NCBI RefSeq assembly: GCF_026427715.1 | Contig: NZ_CP107558.1 | Location: 905,001 to 969,000 of the forward strand | Length of the DNA stretch: 64,000 bases | Direction: 5' to 3' | Origin: Methylocystis sp. MJC1 | GTDB lineage: Bacteria; Pseudomonadota; Alphaproteobacteria; Rhizobiales; Beijerinckiaceae | Part shown: one piece after another, positions 1 to 10,300 of the stretch | How positions within the stretch are numbered: position 1 is the stretch's first letter | Layout: the number at the start of each line of letters is the position of its first letter | Notes under the pieces: generated by a model | Seen by the model: only the letters and a program-made list of their open reading frames with translations | Told to the model about the DNA's origin: nothing | Databases searched by the model: none | Program-made: the position numbers and the translations under genes

Positions 1-1442
1 GTGGTCTCGACGCTTTTTTTGACGATCATTCGGTTGGCGAGGACGCGGTCGTTGCAGCCGTCTTGCCTAACTGCACTTTAATGGCGCTTTTATTTATCGC
101 CATTCCCGCCGTCGGTCGCCAGTATTTGCCTTTGCACCCTGCGCAAACGCCCTCGGAGCGCTGTTATGCGCTCAGTGCTGCTCCAGTGCGCGCCGTCTTT
201 GCGCGTAGCGCGGACACTTCAAGCGACGGTTTGGCTAGAATCGAGGGCGTCGTCTGGCTGATCGCGGACGACAGTAAGTTCATTCGCGAGATGATCGTTC
301 GCGGCAAGGAAGTGACCGATGCGCCCGCGGCGTCGCCCGATGCGGACAGCGTCGCGGAAATCGTTTTTACGTCGGGGTCCTCAGGAAAGCCGAAAGGCGT
401 ATTGCTGTCGCACCGTAATCTGCTTGCAAATTCCGCTGCGCTCGTGACCCGCTACGGGATCCGCGCCGAGGATCGCCTCCTGACCGCCATTCCGCTCGTC
501 CATGCAGGCGGGCAATGCTTCACGACGTTGGGCCCGCTATGGGTCGGCGCCGCGGCGACGGTGGTCCCGCCGGACCTCGCGATGGTCGGGCTGTGGAAGA
601 TGGTCGAGCTGCATTCGATCAGCTGGACGGTAGTGATGACCGCCTTTCTCAACGCCGCGTTGGCGCGCAGCGGCGCGCCGCCCGCGATGCGGCTGAAGGG
701 CGTGCTGGCGGGCGGATCGGCGGTGAGCGCCGAGACAATCCGGGATTTCGAGGCGCGTTTCAGCGTCCCCATCTATCAAGTTTACGGGCAGACGGAGATG
801 GCGGCAATCGTCGTGTCAGAGCCAGTCGGCGACGCCGGGCGCCGGGTCGGCAGTGTCGGCAGGACGCTTCCCGGCTTCGAGGTGAAAGTCGTTTGCGAAG
901 ACGGTTCCGACGCGGAGCCTGGCCAGACCGGCGAGATTTGGCTTGCGGGCCCCTCGCGCTTCCTCGGCTATCTCAACGCGTCGGAAGAAACGGCGCGCAA
1001 ATCGGCGGGCCGCTTCGTCCGCACTGGCGACGTCGGGCGTTTCGACGACGCTGGCAATCTTTGGGTCGTCGACCGAAAGGACAATCTGATTATCGTCGGC
1101 GGCGAGAACATTTATCCCGCGGAGATCGAAAACGTCGTGCGGACTCTTGGCGCGGTCGAGGACGTGATCGTGACAGCGGTGCCGGACGCCGTACTCGGCC
1201 AACAACTGGTGCTGGTTTACAAGGAGCGCGACGCGCAAGGGATCGACGACCGTGCAATCGACATGGCGCTGCGGCGGGAATTGAGCGGCTGGAAGGTTCC
1301 GCGCTTGCGCCTCACTCTGCCAGAACTTGGCTTGGACGATTGGCCGCGCACATCGAGCGGCAAGATTGCGCGACCCGAGGTCGCACGGCTAGTGCGCGCG
1401 TTTTGCGCGCGGCGCGCTGCTCCGGTCACTTTGGGAAAATAG
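1..1442 (+). CDS. Acyl/aryl-CoA ligase (ANL superfamily AMP-binding enzyme), 5' end outside window
   Basis: This enzyme activates a carboxylic acid as an acyl-adenylate and passes it to CoA or an ACP thiol. The frame is open to the left edge, so the true start lies outside; the first in-window candidate is a TTG at 63, but upstream codons still read like the family N-domain. The core P-loop TSGSSGKPKG, the YGQTEM motif, the RTGDVGRFDDAGNLWVVDRK hinge block and the C-terminal PRTSSGKI with its catalytic lysine are all present, so it should be active. It lies 20 bp before the P450 and close to a free-standing ACP, which suggests loading of a starter acid onto that ACP. The substrate cannot be read from the sequence. 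Confidence 0.9.
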   Translation, partial: GLDAFFDDHSVGEDAVVAAVLPNCTLMALLFIAIPAVGRQYLPLHPAQTPSERCYALSAAPVRAVFARSADTSSDGLARIEGVVWLIADDSKFIREMIVRGKEVTDAPAASPDADSVAEIVFTSGSSGKPKGVLLSHRNLLANSAALVTRYGIRAEDRLLTAIPLVHAGGQCFTTLGPLWVGAAATVVPPDLAMVGLWKMVELHSISWTVVMTAFLNAALARSGAPPAMRLKGVLAGGSAVSAETIRDFEARFSVPIYQVYGQTEMAAIVVSEPVGDAGRRVGSVGRTLPGFEVKVVCEDGSDAEPGQTGEIWLAGPSRFLGYLNASEETARKSAGRFVRTGDVGRFDDAGNLWVVDRKDNLIIVGGENIYPAEIENVVRTLGAVEDVIVTAVPDAVLGQQLVLVYKERDAQGIDDRAIDMALRRELSGWKVPRLRLTLPELGLDDWPRTSSGKIARPEVARLVRAFCARRAAPVTLGK

Positions 1443-1462
1443 CCGATTTGGATGCTGCACCC

Positions 1463-2665
1463 ATGGATCTAGCTGACCCCGCGACTTATCAAAACGGCGC
1501 GCCCATAGGTTGGTTTGAGCGCGCTCGCGACGGCGGCGCATTGCAATGGCGCCATAGCCCCTATCTCGGACGTGGCTTTTGGGTCGGACTCACAGGGAGT
1601 GTGTTTGATCGCGTGTTCAGCGAACCGCAGCTGTTTTCGTCGAGCGAGGGCACGGTGACGCTCGACGATCCCCAGGGACTCGACCTCGAAAAGCGACGGC
1701 TGTTCCTGATCAATATGGACCCGCCGAGACATACGGCGTTCCGGAAAATCGTCGCGCGCGCTTTTAAGGATGACGCCGTCGACGTGCTCGGCAAGAAGAT
1801 CGATGAGTTCACCGACGCTATTTTTCGGGATTTGCCGAACCACGGCGAAATCGACGTCGCCAAGACGATCGCCAACGACCTGCCGCTTCGCGTCATGTGC
1901 GAGCTTTTGGGCGCCGATCCCGAGGATCGCTTCCGGCTTGGCGTCGACGCGGAGGTGATGAATTTTCCCGAAGACCCCGATTTACACCCGGATCGTGCGA
2001 ACCTCCCTGTGTCAGTCGCGCGGCTGTTTCACTATGGGATGAAATTATGCGAGCGCCAGACCGCGAAGCCCTCGAATAACGTCACGCGCCTGCTGTTGGA
2101 CGGCGAAATTGGCGGAGAGGGACTTTCCAACGACGAATTTTGCTTTTTCTTCCTGTTCATTCTCGTCGCCGCTTTCATCACGACGAAAAGCATGTTGACT
2201 AGCGCTTTTCATCTACTCGCTAGCCATCCTAACCAGTTTCAACTGCTCAAGCTTCGACCGGAATCGATCCCCATTGCCGTCGAGGAAATTTTGCGGCTTG
2301 AGCCGCCGCACATCTATCATTGTCGCACAGCGTTGCGGTCGGCCTCCCTCGACGACGCGACAATTGAAGCGGGCCAGAAGATCGCGCTTTTCTATCATGC
2401 GATTAACCGCGACCGAGCGTTGAACCCGAACCCAAACCAGTTCGATGTAACGCGCGAGGAAGTGCGGCACAGGTCTTTCGGGCGTGGCATCCATCATTGC
2501 CTCGGCGGCCTGATAGCGCGACGTGAGATGGTCTCTGTGTTGCGGTATCTCGTCGATCAGGACGTCGAACTTCTCGACTGGCTGCCGCCGGTGCGCGCGC
2601 ACTCCGCCTTCCTTCACAGTTTCAAGGAACATAAGGTAGTCCTTCGCAAGGGTGCTTCCTGTTAA
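1463..2665 (+). CDS. Cytochrome P450 (about 400 aa, soluble bacterial type)
   Basis: Haem monooxygenase, probably hydroxylating or otherwise oxidising a pathway intermediate. The ATG at 1463 is chosen because the family N-terminus begins there; the longer open frame upstream is antisense-like noise inside the ligase gene. Landmarks are the C-helix block MDPPRHTAFRKIV, the ExxR pair E275/R278 and the haem loop FGRGIHHCLGG with thiolate C346. The I-helix reads AAFITT, so the usual acidic residue before the conserved Thr is replaced by Ile, as in P450s with unusual proton delivery or carrier-bound substrates. It sits between the ligase and the ACP, so oxidation of an ACP-tethered acyl chain is plausible (inference). 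Confidence 0.92.
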   Translation: MDLADPATYQNGAPIGWFERARDGGALQWRHSPYLGRGFWVGLTGSVFDRVFSEPQLFSSSEGTVTLDDPQGLDLEKRRLFLINMDPPRHTAFRKIVARAFKDDAVDVLGKKIDEFTDAIFRDLPNHGEIDVAKTIANDLPLRVMCELLGADPEDRFRLGVDAEVMNFPEDPDLHPDRANLPVSVARLFHYGMKLCERQTAKPSNNVTRLLLDGEIGGEGLSNDEFCFFFLFILVAAFITTKSMLTSAFHLLASHPNQFQLLKLRPESIPIAVEEILRLEPPHIYHCRTALRSASLDDATIEAGQKIALFYHAINRDRALNPNPNQFDVTREEVRHRSFGRGIHHCLGGLIARREMVSVLRYLVDQDVELLDWLPPVRAHSAFLHSFKEHKVVLRKGASC

Positions 2666-2714
2666 TCAAAAGCTTAATCACAATGCAATACGGCGATGAT
2701 CTTTGGAGAAATGC

Positions 2715-3011
2715 ATGTCAAAAGCGTCGAACGTTGCGCAAACCGAACACGAATTCATCGATGCGCTTTTGTCCGTCGTTGGTGGGCGCGTATCGCGCGC
2801 GGGCATCACGCGCGGGACGCGACTTGTCGATGATCTTGCAATGACGTCAATCGAGCTTTTACAGCTGATCCTCGCCTGCGAACGTGAGATTGGCGCTTCT
2901 CCCGCCGACAACGACGATCTCGCGGAAACGCTGTCGACCGTCGGCGCTGCCGTCGATGCACTGCATCGGCTACGCAATGCGCCTGCCGTTGCGGCGAGCG
3001 ATGCTATTTAA
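2715..3011 (+). CDS. Free-standing acyl carrier protein
   Basis: A 98-residue ACP. The start is the ATG at 2715, preceded at good spacing by GGAGAA; a TTG 12 bp upstream is unlikely. The phosphopantetheine site is in LAMTSIELL, with Ser45 as the predicted attachment residue; it departs from the usual DSL by having Thr before the Ser, as many dedicated secondary-metabolism ACPs do. It is too divergent and out of place to be the fatty-acid ACP. With the ligase, P450 and HMG-CoA synthase-like enzyme it fits a carrier for tethered modification or beta-branching (inference). Confidence 0.85.
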   Translation: MSKASNVAQTEHEFIDALLSVVGGRVSRAGITRGTRLVDDLAMTSIELLQLILACEREIGASPADNDDLAETLSTVGAAVDALHRLRNAPAVAASDAI

Positions 3012-3035
3012 CCCGCTGTGATCGGCTGAGTCCGC

Positions 3036-4457
3036 ATGCGCGAAAGCCTCGAGTTTTTCATCGACGGAGCCTGGGTCGCGCCGGTGCGACAAAAGGTCTA
3101 CGAGACGATCAATCCAGCGACAGAGGCGGTCAGCGGCCGCATTTCACTTGGCTCAGCGGCGGACGTCGACCGAGCGGTCAAGGCTGCGCGCGCCGCCTTC
3201 CAAAGCTATTCGCGCTGGGGCCGCGCCGAACGGATCGAGCTGCTCGCATCTATTGTCGCCGAACTCAAGAGGCGACAGTTGGACTTGGCCGAAGCCATCG
3301 TCGACGAAATCGGGGCCCCCTTGTGGTTGGCGCAAGGCGCTCAGGCGCCGCTGGCCGCAGCTCATTTCAAGGCAGCGATAGAAGCGTTGGAGACATACGC
3401 CTTTCAAGAAAGGCGCGGCTCAACTCTGATTGTCAAGGAGCCTATCGGAGTCAGCGGCTTCATCACGCCGTGGAACTGGCCGTTGAACCAAACTGCGAGC
3501 AAGGTCGCGCCGGCCTTGGCCACAGGCTGCGCCATTGTGCTCAAACCGTCCGAACTCGCGCCGTTCTCCGCGCGCATTTTTGTAGAGGCGCTTGCCGCGG
3601 CGGGGACGCCGCAGGGCGTCTTTAATCTTGTTTATGGCGACGGGCGGACTGTTGGCGGCGCCATTAGCGCTCATCCAGACATTGATATGGTATCCGTCAC
3701 CGGGTCGACCCGCACTGGGATCGGCGTCGCGCTGGCCGCGGCGCCAAGCGTGAAGCGCGTATGCCAGGAGCTTGGAGGCAAATGCTCGAATATCATTCTC
3801 GCAGATGCCGATCTTAGAGCAGCGGTCGTCGCTGGCGTTCGCGCTGCGATGATCAACTCCGGCCAGAGCTGCAACGCGCCGTCGCGGATGCTCGCACCGA
3901 GAGAGCGGATCGACGAGGTCGTCAACCTGGCAAAAGCCGCGGCTGAAGCAACAACTGTAGGGGATCCGAAAAGCTCCGCACATTTGGGCCCGGTGGTCTC
4001 TCTGGCGCAATGGACGAGGGTCCAACATTTTATCCAATCTGGCCTCGAGGAAGGCGCGACCCTCGTCGCCGGCGGTCTGGGACGCCCTGAGGGCTTCACG
4101 CGCGGCTACTACGTCAAACCGACGGTGTTCGCCGACGTTTCGCGGGAGATGAAGATATCGCGGCAGGAGATTTTTGGCCCCGTGCTCGCGATCCATAGCT
4201 ATGAATCAATCGACGAGGCGATCGAAATCGCCAATGACACGGACTACGGCCTTGCGGCTTACCTATCCGGAAAGAATGCGGAAACATTGATGAAAGTCGC
4301 GTCCCGGCTGCGCGTTGGACAGGTTGTCATTAATAATGCGAGAGCAGATTTGTCGGCCCCTTTCGGCGGATATAAAGCATCGGGGAACGGCCGCGAATGC
4401 GGTTCTTACGCATTCGCAGAATTCCTCGAAACGAAATCGATTTTGGGAACATCGTAA
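3036..4457 (+). CDS. NAD(P)-dependent aldehyde dehydrogenase
   Basis: A 473-aa ALDH-superfamily enzyme oxidising an aldehyde to an acid. The fold markers are GFITPWNWPLNQ, the VSVTGSTRTG nucleotide loop, general base E245 in QELGGK and nucleophile C279 in NSGQSCN; all are intact. The ATG at 3036 lies 24 bp after the ACP stop, so ligase, P450, ACP and ALDH look like one transcript. It may oxidise an aldehyde released from the carrier or produced by the P450; the substrate is unknown. Confidence 0.93.
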   Translation: MRESLEFFIDGAWVAPVRQKVYETINPATEAVSGRISLGSAADVDRAVKAARAAFQSYSRWGRAERIELLASIVAELKRRQLDLAEAIVDEIGAPLWLAQGAQAPLAAAHFKAAIEALETYAFQERRGSTLIVKEPIGVSGFITPWNWPLNQTASKVAPALATGCAIVLKPSELAPFSARIFVEALAAAGTPQGVFNLVYGDGRTVGGAISAHPDIDMVSVTGSTRTGIGVALAAAPSVKRVCQELGGKCSNIILADADLRAAVVAGVRAAMINSGQSCNAPSRMLAPRERIDEVVNLAKAAAEATTVGDPKSSAHLGPVVSLAQWTRVQHFIQSGLEEGATLVAGGLGRPEGFTRGYYVKPTVFADVSREMKISRQEIFGPVLAIHSYESIDEAIEIANDTDYGLAAYLSGKNAETLMKVASRLRVGQVVINNARADLSAPFGGYKASGNGRECGSYAFAEFLETKSILGTS

Positions 4458-4571
4458 GGGCTCGCCGTGCGTGCATGGTACTCGATGTCAAACGCTGCCG
4501 ACTCACGATCAACACACGGCGGGCTGATCGGTTTTCCTGAGGCGTGCCGCAATTGCTCCCATTAGCTAAAC

Positions 4572-5480
4572 TCAAACGGTTTCTTTACCCGTCTTGAAAT
4601 CGTGAGCGAGAAAATCTACGAAGCTGCGGACGCTGGTCGCGAGGCCGCGCCGAGACGGCAAGACGGCATGGACGATCCCTGGCCGCGGGGTCCATTCCGG
4701 CAATAGCGCCTCCAGCTCCCCCCGCCGTAATTGGTCCTGCACCAGATATTCAGGCAGACGCACGACGCCGATGCCATCGATCGCCGCGTGACGCAAGGCT
4801 ACCATATCGTCCGAAACGAAGCGGGGCGAAAAGCGGATGATAGCCTTCCGGCCGTCCGCGTTCGTAAAATCCCAAGCGTGCGCGCCATTGTGGATCAGGT
4901 CCATACTATCGAAGAGCGTCAGGTCCTCGGGGACGGAAGGCCGCCCTAGCCGGTCCAACAGGGCGGGACGAGCGACGATTAGCTGCGCGCTCGTCGCCAG
5001 CGTTCTCATAATGAGATTCGAATCCTCAATCGGTGGGAACCGAACCCGCAGCGCAACATCGATCCCCTCTTCTATGGGGTCGATCCGTCGGTTGGTCGCT
5101 GTCAATTGGACAGAGACGCGCGGATTCGCGGAGAGGAACCGCGAGACCGTCCCCGAAACCCTACTCTGCGCCAAAGCGATTGGGCAGCTCACGCGCAGGA
5201 GGCCCGAGGGTTCTGCCTGCGCTTGCTCCACGATATGCCGCGTCGCCTCGGCCTCGGCGATCATGGCTTCGCAGCGCCGAAGGCACGCCAGACCGATATC
5301 CGTCAGGGTGAATCTGTTGCCGGACCGCTGGAATAGGCGCACGCCCAGCTGCTCCTCCAAAGCGCCGACGCGCCGGCTGAGAGTGGATTTTGGCAGGCCG
5401 AGCGCTCGCGCCGCCGCCGAGAACCCGCCATATTCGGCAACTTTCGCAAAATGATAGAGGTCGTTGAGATTTGGCGTCAT
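4572..5480 (-). CDS. LysR-family transcriptional regulator
   Basis: About 302 aa with an N-terminal winged HTH (ARALGLPKSTLSRRVGALEE) and a periplasmic-binding-like effector domain. The start is taken as the ATG at 5480 (MTPNLNDLYHF); 19 additional upstream codons are open but are not family-like. It is divergent from the WrbA-like gene with about 100 bp between them, the usual layout for a LysR protein controlling itself and its neighbour. It probably senses a quinone or aromatic compound and controls the reductase and perhaps the efflux genes (inference). Confidence 0.9.
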   Translation of the reverse strand: MTPNLNDLYHFAKVAEYGGFSAAARALGLPKSTLSRRVGALEEQLGVRLFQRSGNRFTLTDIGLACLRRCEAMIAEAEATRHIVEQAQAEPSGLLRVSCPIALAQSRVSGTVSRFLSANPRVSVQLTATNRRIDPIEEGIDVALRVRFPPIEDSNLIMRTLATSAQLIVARPALLDRLGRPSVPEDLTLFDSMDLIHNGAHAWDFTNADGRKAIIRFSPRFVSDDMVALRHAAIDGIGVVRLPEYLVQDQLRRGELEALLPEWTPRPGIVHAVLPSRRGLATSVRSFVDFLAHDFKTGKETV

Positions 5481-5581
5481 ATGCGTTCCAATTATGAAAC
5501 GGCTTGTGCCAGCAGGCGACCTTCCTGGCAAGCGCATGTGACGTTAGGGTTCGGCAGTGCGTTTCTCTCCACGGAGCCCTC

Positions 5582-6184
5582 ATGCCTAAAGTACTCATTT
5601 TATACCATTCTTCATATGGCCATACCGAGCAGATGGCGAAGGAAATAGCCGCGGGCGCCCGTGAGGTCGGAGCGGAAGCATATGTGAGGCGGGCGCCCGA
5701 AACGGTTCCAGAAGCGATTGCCAGCGGCGCCGGATACAAGCTCGACCAGGATGCGCCGGTCGCCGCAGTAGACGAACTCGAGCAATTCGACGCAATCGTC
5801 ATCGGCTGCGGCACGCGTTAGGGTCGCATGGCGGCGCAAATGGCGAGCTTTCTCGACCAGACAGGCAGCTTGTGGGCGCGTGGCGCGCTCAACGGGAAGG
5901 TCGGCTCGGCTTTCGTCTCTACCGCCAGTCAGCACGGCGGCCAGGAGACGACGCTTTTCTCGATTCTCACCAATCTTCTGCACTTCGGGATGGTCGTCGT
6001 GGGTTTGCCTTACAGTTTCCAAGGCCAGCTCACTTTGGAGCATGTGACCGGCGGCAGCCCCTATGGCGCGACGACGATCGCCGGCGCCGACGGTAAGCGC
6101 CAGCCGAGCGAAAACGAACTTGCCGCCGCTCGATTTCAGGGTCGGCTGGTCGCGGAGACGGCGGCCAAATTGTTCGGAAAATGA
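5582..6184 (+). pseudogene. wrbA: WrbA-type NAD(P)H:quinone oxidoreductase interrupted by an in-frame TAG
   Basis: Flavodoxin-fold FMN quinone reductase. The reading frame runs from MPKVLILYHSSYGHTEQM to a terminal AAKLFGK with no frameshift, but codon 80 (5819-5821) is TAG. In relatives this position is the Phe/Tyr of the TRFG loop close to the flavin, so one base change from TAC/TAT (or two from TTC/TTT) would explain it. Everything downstream ([19 protein letters not shown]) is well conserved, which argues for a recent nonsense mutation, a sequencing error or amber read-through. A GTG/ATG restart at 5828 would lack the FMN phosphate loop. Confidence 0.85.
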
Positions 6185-6269
6185 TCGCCTAAGCGCTTTT
6201 GCGCTTCTTTTTGAGGCGCGACGTAGCGTGTCAGCGCTGCTCCGATCCGCTCGGGAGATGCGAAACGCC

Positions 6270-7385
6270 ATGAGAACCAAGTTACGAGTCGCGACTTGTG
6301 CAACGGCGATTCTTGCTTTCGCGGCGGCTGGCGCGCTTCACTTCGGCCGCGACGCGAGCGCATCGGCGCCCAGCGCTCCCGAGCCCCCTCTGCCCGCGGT
6401 CGCCGTCGAAACGAGCATCGTATCGGACTTGCCATTACGGCACACGGTGACAGCCGTGGGATCTTTACGAGCGATACGCCAGGTCATTCTGTCGTCGGAG
6501 ATCGGCGGCCGCGTCACCGCCATCCATTTCCGTGACGGAGACTATGTCGCCGCCGGAACGCCGCTCGTCTATCTCTTTAGCGAGCCACAAAATGCCGAGC
6601 TGGCGCGCTCTCGCGCGGATGAGGTATTGGCGCGTCTACAACTACAACGTACGACACAGCTAAATCGGCGCCAAGCCGCTGCTCAGGCTGACGTGGACAA
6701 TCGGCAAGCCGCTTTCGACCGGGCGAAGGCAATGGTCGCCGCGGCAGAGGCCGTCATCGAACAGCACGTCGTGCGCGCCCCTTTTTCTGGTTATCTCGGG
6801 ATTCGGCGACTTGACCTCGGACAATATCTCAGCCCTGGCCAAGCCGTCGCGACGCTGACCGATCTCGATGAGCTTTTTGTCGACTTCGCTCTACCCCAGC
6901 GCTATCTCGCCGATCTCTTCGTCGGCCAAACGGTGGAAATAGCTACCGACGCCGCAGCTGGGCGTTTCACCGCCCGGCTCGAGACGATCGAGCCGCAGGT
7001 TGATTCCGGCACGCGCAATATTGTCGTCCGAGCGCGGTTTTCCAACCCGCAGCGACGTCTAAGGCCTGGGCTCTATGCCACCGCGACTGTGATTCTCACG
7101 CCAGAGAATGGAACTGTTTCCGTTCCTGAGACGGCCATCGTCGCCAACGCGACGGCGGGCATGGCGTTCGTCGTTCGCGATCTCAAGACAAGTGGCGAAG
7201 GCCGCATCGAGCGCGTTCCCGTGAAAGCCGGGCGGCGGGTCGATGGCCGGATCGTTGTTTCCGGACTCGCAAAAGGCGAGATCGTGGTCGTCAGCGGTCA
7301 ATTGCGGCTCTCGCCCGGCCAGAAAGTCCGGCCCGTCGCCGGAAAGGAGCTAGAGGCTCCGACCGCCGCGAATGTTTTTCGTTGA
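6270..7385 (+). CDS. RND efflux periplasmic adaptor (membrane fusion protein, HlyD/AcrA type)
   Basis: Adaptor linking an inner-membrane RND pump to an outer-membrane channel. It has an N-terminal signal/anchor (TKLRVATCATAILAFAAAG), a biotinyl-lipoyl-like domain (SSEIGGRVTAIHFRDGDYV), a short hairpin and beta-barrel (VVRAPFSGYLGIRRLDLGQY). The start is the ATG at 6270; an in-frame ATG at 6258 is an alternative and has a purine run just before it. Its stop is 13 bp before the preferred start of the pump gene. No outer-membrane factor is encoded nearby, so a TolC-like partner elsewhere is needed. Confidence 0.9.
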   Translation: MRTKLRVATCATAILAFAAAGALHFGRDASASAPSAPEPPLPAVAVETSIVSDLPLRHTVTAVGSLRAIRQVILSSEIGGRVTAIHFRDGDYVAAGTPLVYLFSEPQNAELARSRADEVLARLQLQRTTQLNRRQAAAQADVDNRQAAFDRAKAMVAAAEAVIEQHVVRAPFSGYLGIRRLDLGQYLSPGQAVATLTDLDELFVDFALPQRYLADLFVGQTVEIATDAAAGRFTARLETIEPQVDSGTRNIVVRARFSNPQRRLRPGLYATATVILTPENGTVSVPETAIVANATAGMAFVVRDLKTSGEGRIERVPVKAGRRVDGRIVVSGLAKGEIVVVSGQLRLSPGQKVRPVAGKELEAPTAANVFR

Positions 7386-7398
7386 GAGGAGGGTGTGG

Positions 7399-10300
7399 GT
7401 GGCTTTTACCGACCTCTTCATCCGGCGACCGATCCTCGCAATCGTTCTCGCCTTGCTAATCCTCATCGCCGGCTCCGCATCGCTTGCCTTGCTGCCGGTC
7501 CGGCAATATCCAAAGCTGCAAAGTGCGGCAATCACCATTGAGACGAGTTATCCCGGCGCCACGCAACAGCTCATGTTGGGCTTCGTGACCGCGCCTCTCG
7601 CACAAGCTGTCGCGACCGCCGACGGCGTCGAATATCTGACCTCGATATCGACGGAGGGCAAAAGCCTGATCAAGGCGCGTCTCAAAATCGATGCAAATCC
7701 CGATCGGACGCTGGCCGAGATCATCGCCAAAGTTCAGCAGACAAAATATCTCCTTCCTCGTGAGGTATTCGATCCCATCATCGAGAAGATGACAGATGAT
7801 CCCACTGCGATCATGTATGTCGCGCTGATGAGCGAAACGCTTTCGGCGCCTGAGATGACGGATTATGCAACCCGTACCGTGCAGCCGCTGGTGGCGTCCA
7901 TCAATGGCGTCGCTTCGGCTCAAGTCATGGGTGGCCGCAAACTGGCGATGCGTGTTTGGCTCGATCCTGAGAAGCTCGCCGGCCACGATATCACGGCTGC
8001 CGAAGTCGCCACGGCTCTCTCCCGCAACAATGTGCAGATCGCGGCGGGAGAGGTGAAAGGGGCGTTCACGGTCAGCCCAATCGCGGCAAATTCCGACGCT
8101 CGTGATCCCGAATCGTTTCGCCGCCTCGTGCTGAAGGCGGGTCCCGGCTTGGTGCGTCTCGAGGATGTGGCTGTCGTCGACTTCGGCGAGCAGAACTACG
8201 AACAAAGCGCGATGATCAACGGGCGGCCTGCCGTGGTCATCGCAGTGAATGGCACGCCCGCAGCAAACCCGCTGGACATTGTGCGCGACGTGGACACCCT
8301 CCTGCCGCAGCTCGAACGCTCCAAGCCGCTGGGGCTGGATATAGAAAATGTCTTCGACGTCGCGCGATTTGTTAAGGCCGCTCTTGTGGAGGTTGAACAC
8401 ACGCTCATTGAAGCGGCGATCATCGTCGTGATCGTCATCTTTTTGTTCCTCGGCTCTGCGCGTGCGGTGTTGATCCCCGTGATGACGATTCCTCTTTCGC
8501 TGATAGGCGTCGCCGCCTTGATGCTGATAGCGGGCTTCAGTCTCAATCTCCTTACACTGCTCGCGATGGTGCTAGCGATCGGGCTCGTCGTGGACGATGC
8601 GATTGTTGTCGTCGAAAACGTCTATCGGCATATCGAGAGGGGCGCTGACCCATTCGAGGCGTCCCTTCTCGGCGCGCGCGAAGTGGTCGGGCCGGTGATC
8701 GCTATGACGGTCACTCTCGCCGCTGTCTACGCCCCGATTGGTCTTATGGGCGGACTGACAGGCTCGCTCTTTCGCGAATTTGCCTTTACCCTGGCTGGAG
8801 CCGTCGTCGTTTCGGGACTGGCGGCTCTCTGCGTCTCGCCCGTCATGGGCTCGCTGCTCTTGCAGCCGCAAACTGCGCAAAGCTGGATCGGCGCAGCCAC
8901 CGAGCGTGGATTTCACCGCCTCGCCGGTGGTTATGTGGCGCTTCTGAAGGCGACGCTCTCGGTTCGGCCCTTGATGATTGTCGTAAGCCTCGCCACCGCC
9001 GGGAGCGTTTTTTTCCTTTATTCAGGCGTGAAACGGGAGTTCGCGCCGAGTGAGGATCAAGGCACCGTCATGGAGGTCGCCAAAGCGCCACGTTACGCCA
9101 ATCTCGATTACACTGAGAGCTACTCGTCGCGGCTGGAGGAAGCGTTTCAGAGGCTTCCAGAGCGGGACACGACCTGGGTGCTAAACGGCTCTAGCCAGAC
9201 GGAGCCGGGTCCACGCGGGGTCTTTGCAGGCGTCAATCTGATCGCCTGGGGCAAGCGTCAACGCAGCGCCGCGACAATCATGGCCGAGCTTCAAGCCGAC
9301 GGGGCCCGAAATCCGGGATTGAACGTCTTCGCTTTCCTCTTGCCGGCGCTGCCGACGAGTCCGGGCTTGCCGGTGCAGATGGTGCTGTTCGGCTCCGCCG
9401 ATTTCGACCAGATCTACGAGGTGAGCCAGAACGTCGCCGAAAGTGCGCGCGGGAGCGGATTGTTCGCCGTCGTCGACAGCGACCTCTCCTGGGACAAGCC
9501 TGGCTCGACGCTGACGATCGACCGCTCCAAGGCGAGCGAACTCGGGCTGACCATGGAGGATATCGCCGGAGCGCTCGCGACGCTCGTCGGCGAGAAATAC
9601 GTCAACCGATTCGAGGTGAGCGGACGATCCTATGACGTCATCCCGCAAGTGGAGAGAAGGTTCCGCGCCGATACCAAGGCGATTGGCCGCTTCTATGTTA
9701 GAACTAGCTCCGGCTCCCTGCTGCCGCTCGACGCCGTCCTGGAATCGTCGGAGCACGCCGAGCCCAATCAACTCAGCCAATATAATCAAATGAACAGCGC
9801 GACGATCTCCGCGGTCTTGTCACCCGGCGTCACGATGGGGCAAGCCGTCGCTTTTCTACAAAAAAAGGCCGACGAGCTGCCCCCGGGCTTCGGAAACGCT
9901 TGGCTCGGGGAATCGCGCCAATACGTCGCCGAAGGCAATCGGCTCATGATCGCCTTTGGCCTCGCGCTGCTGGTTATTTTCCTCGTGCTTGCGGCGCAAT
10001 TTGACAGCTTCCGCGATCCTTTCGTGATTTTGGTCGGCGTGCCGCTCTCCATGTTCGGCGCGCTCCTGCCGCTCTGGTTCGGATATGCGACCTTGAACAT
10101 CTTCACCCAGATTGGCCTCATCACGCTCGTCGGGCTCATCTCTAAGCACGGAATTTTGATGACCGCCTTCGCCAACGAATTGCAATGGCGTGACGGCCTC
10201 TCGCGCGAGGCCGCCATCGTGGAATCAGCTCGCATTCGCCTGCGGCCAATCCTGATGACGACCGCCGCGATGGTAGCGGGCCTCTTCCCTCTGATCTTCG

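Noticed and set aside
7372..7398. ATG at 7372 as start of the RND pump
   Set aside because: It overlaps the adaptor gene by 14 bp and lacks a ribosome site, whereas GTG at 7399 has GAGGAGGG at ideal spacing.
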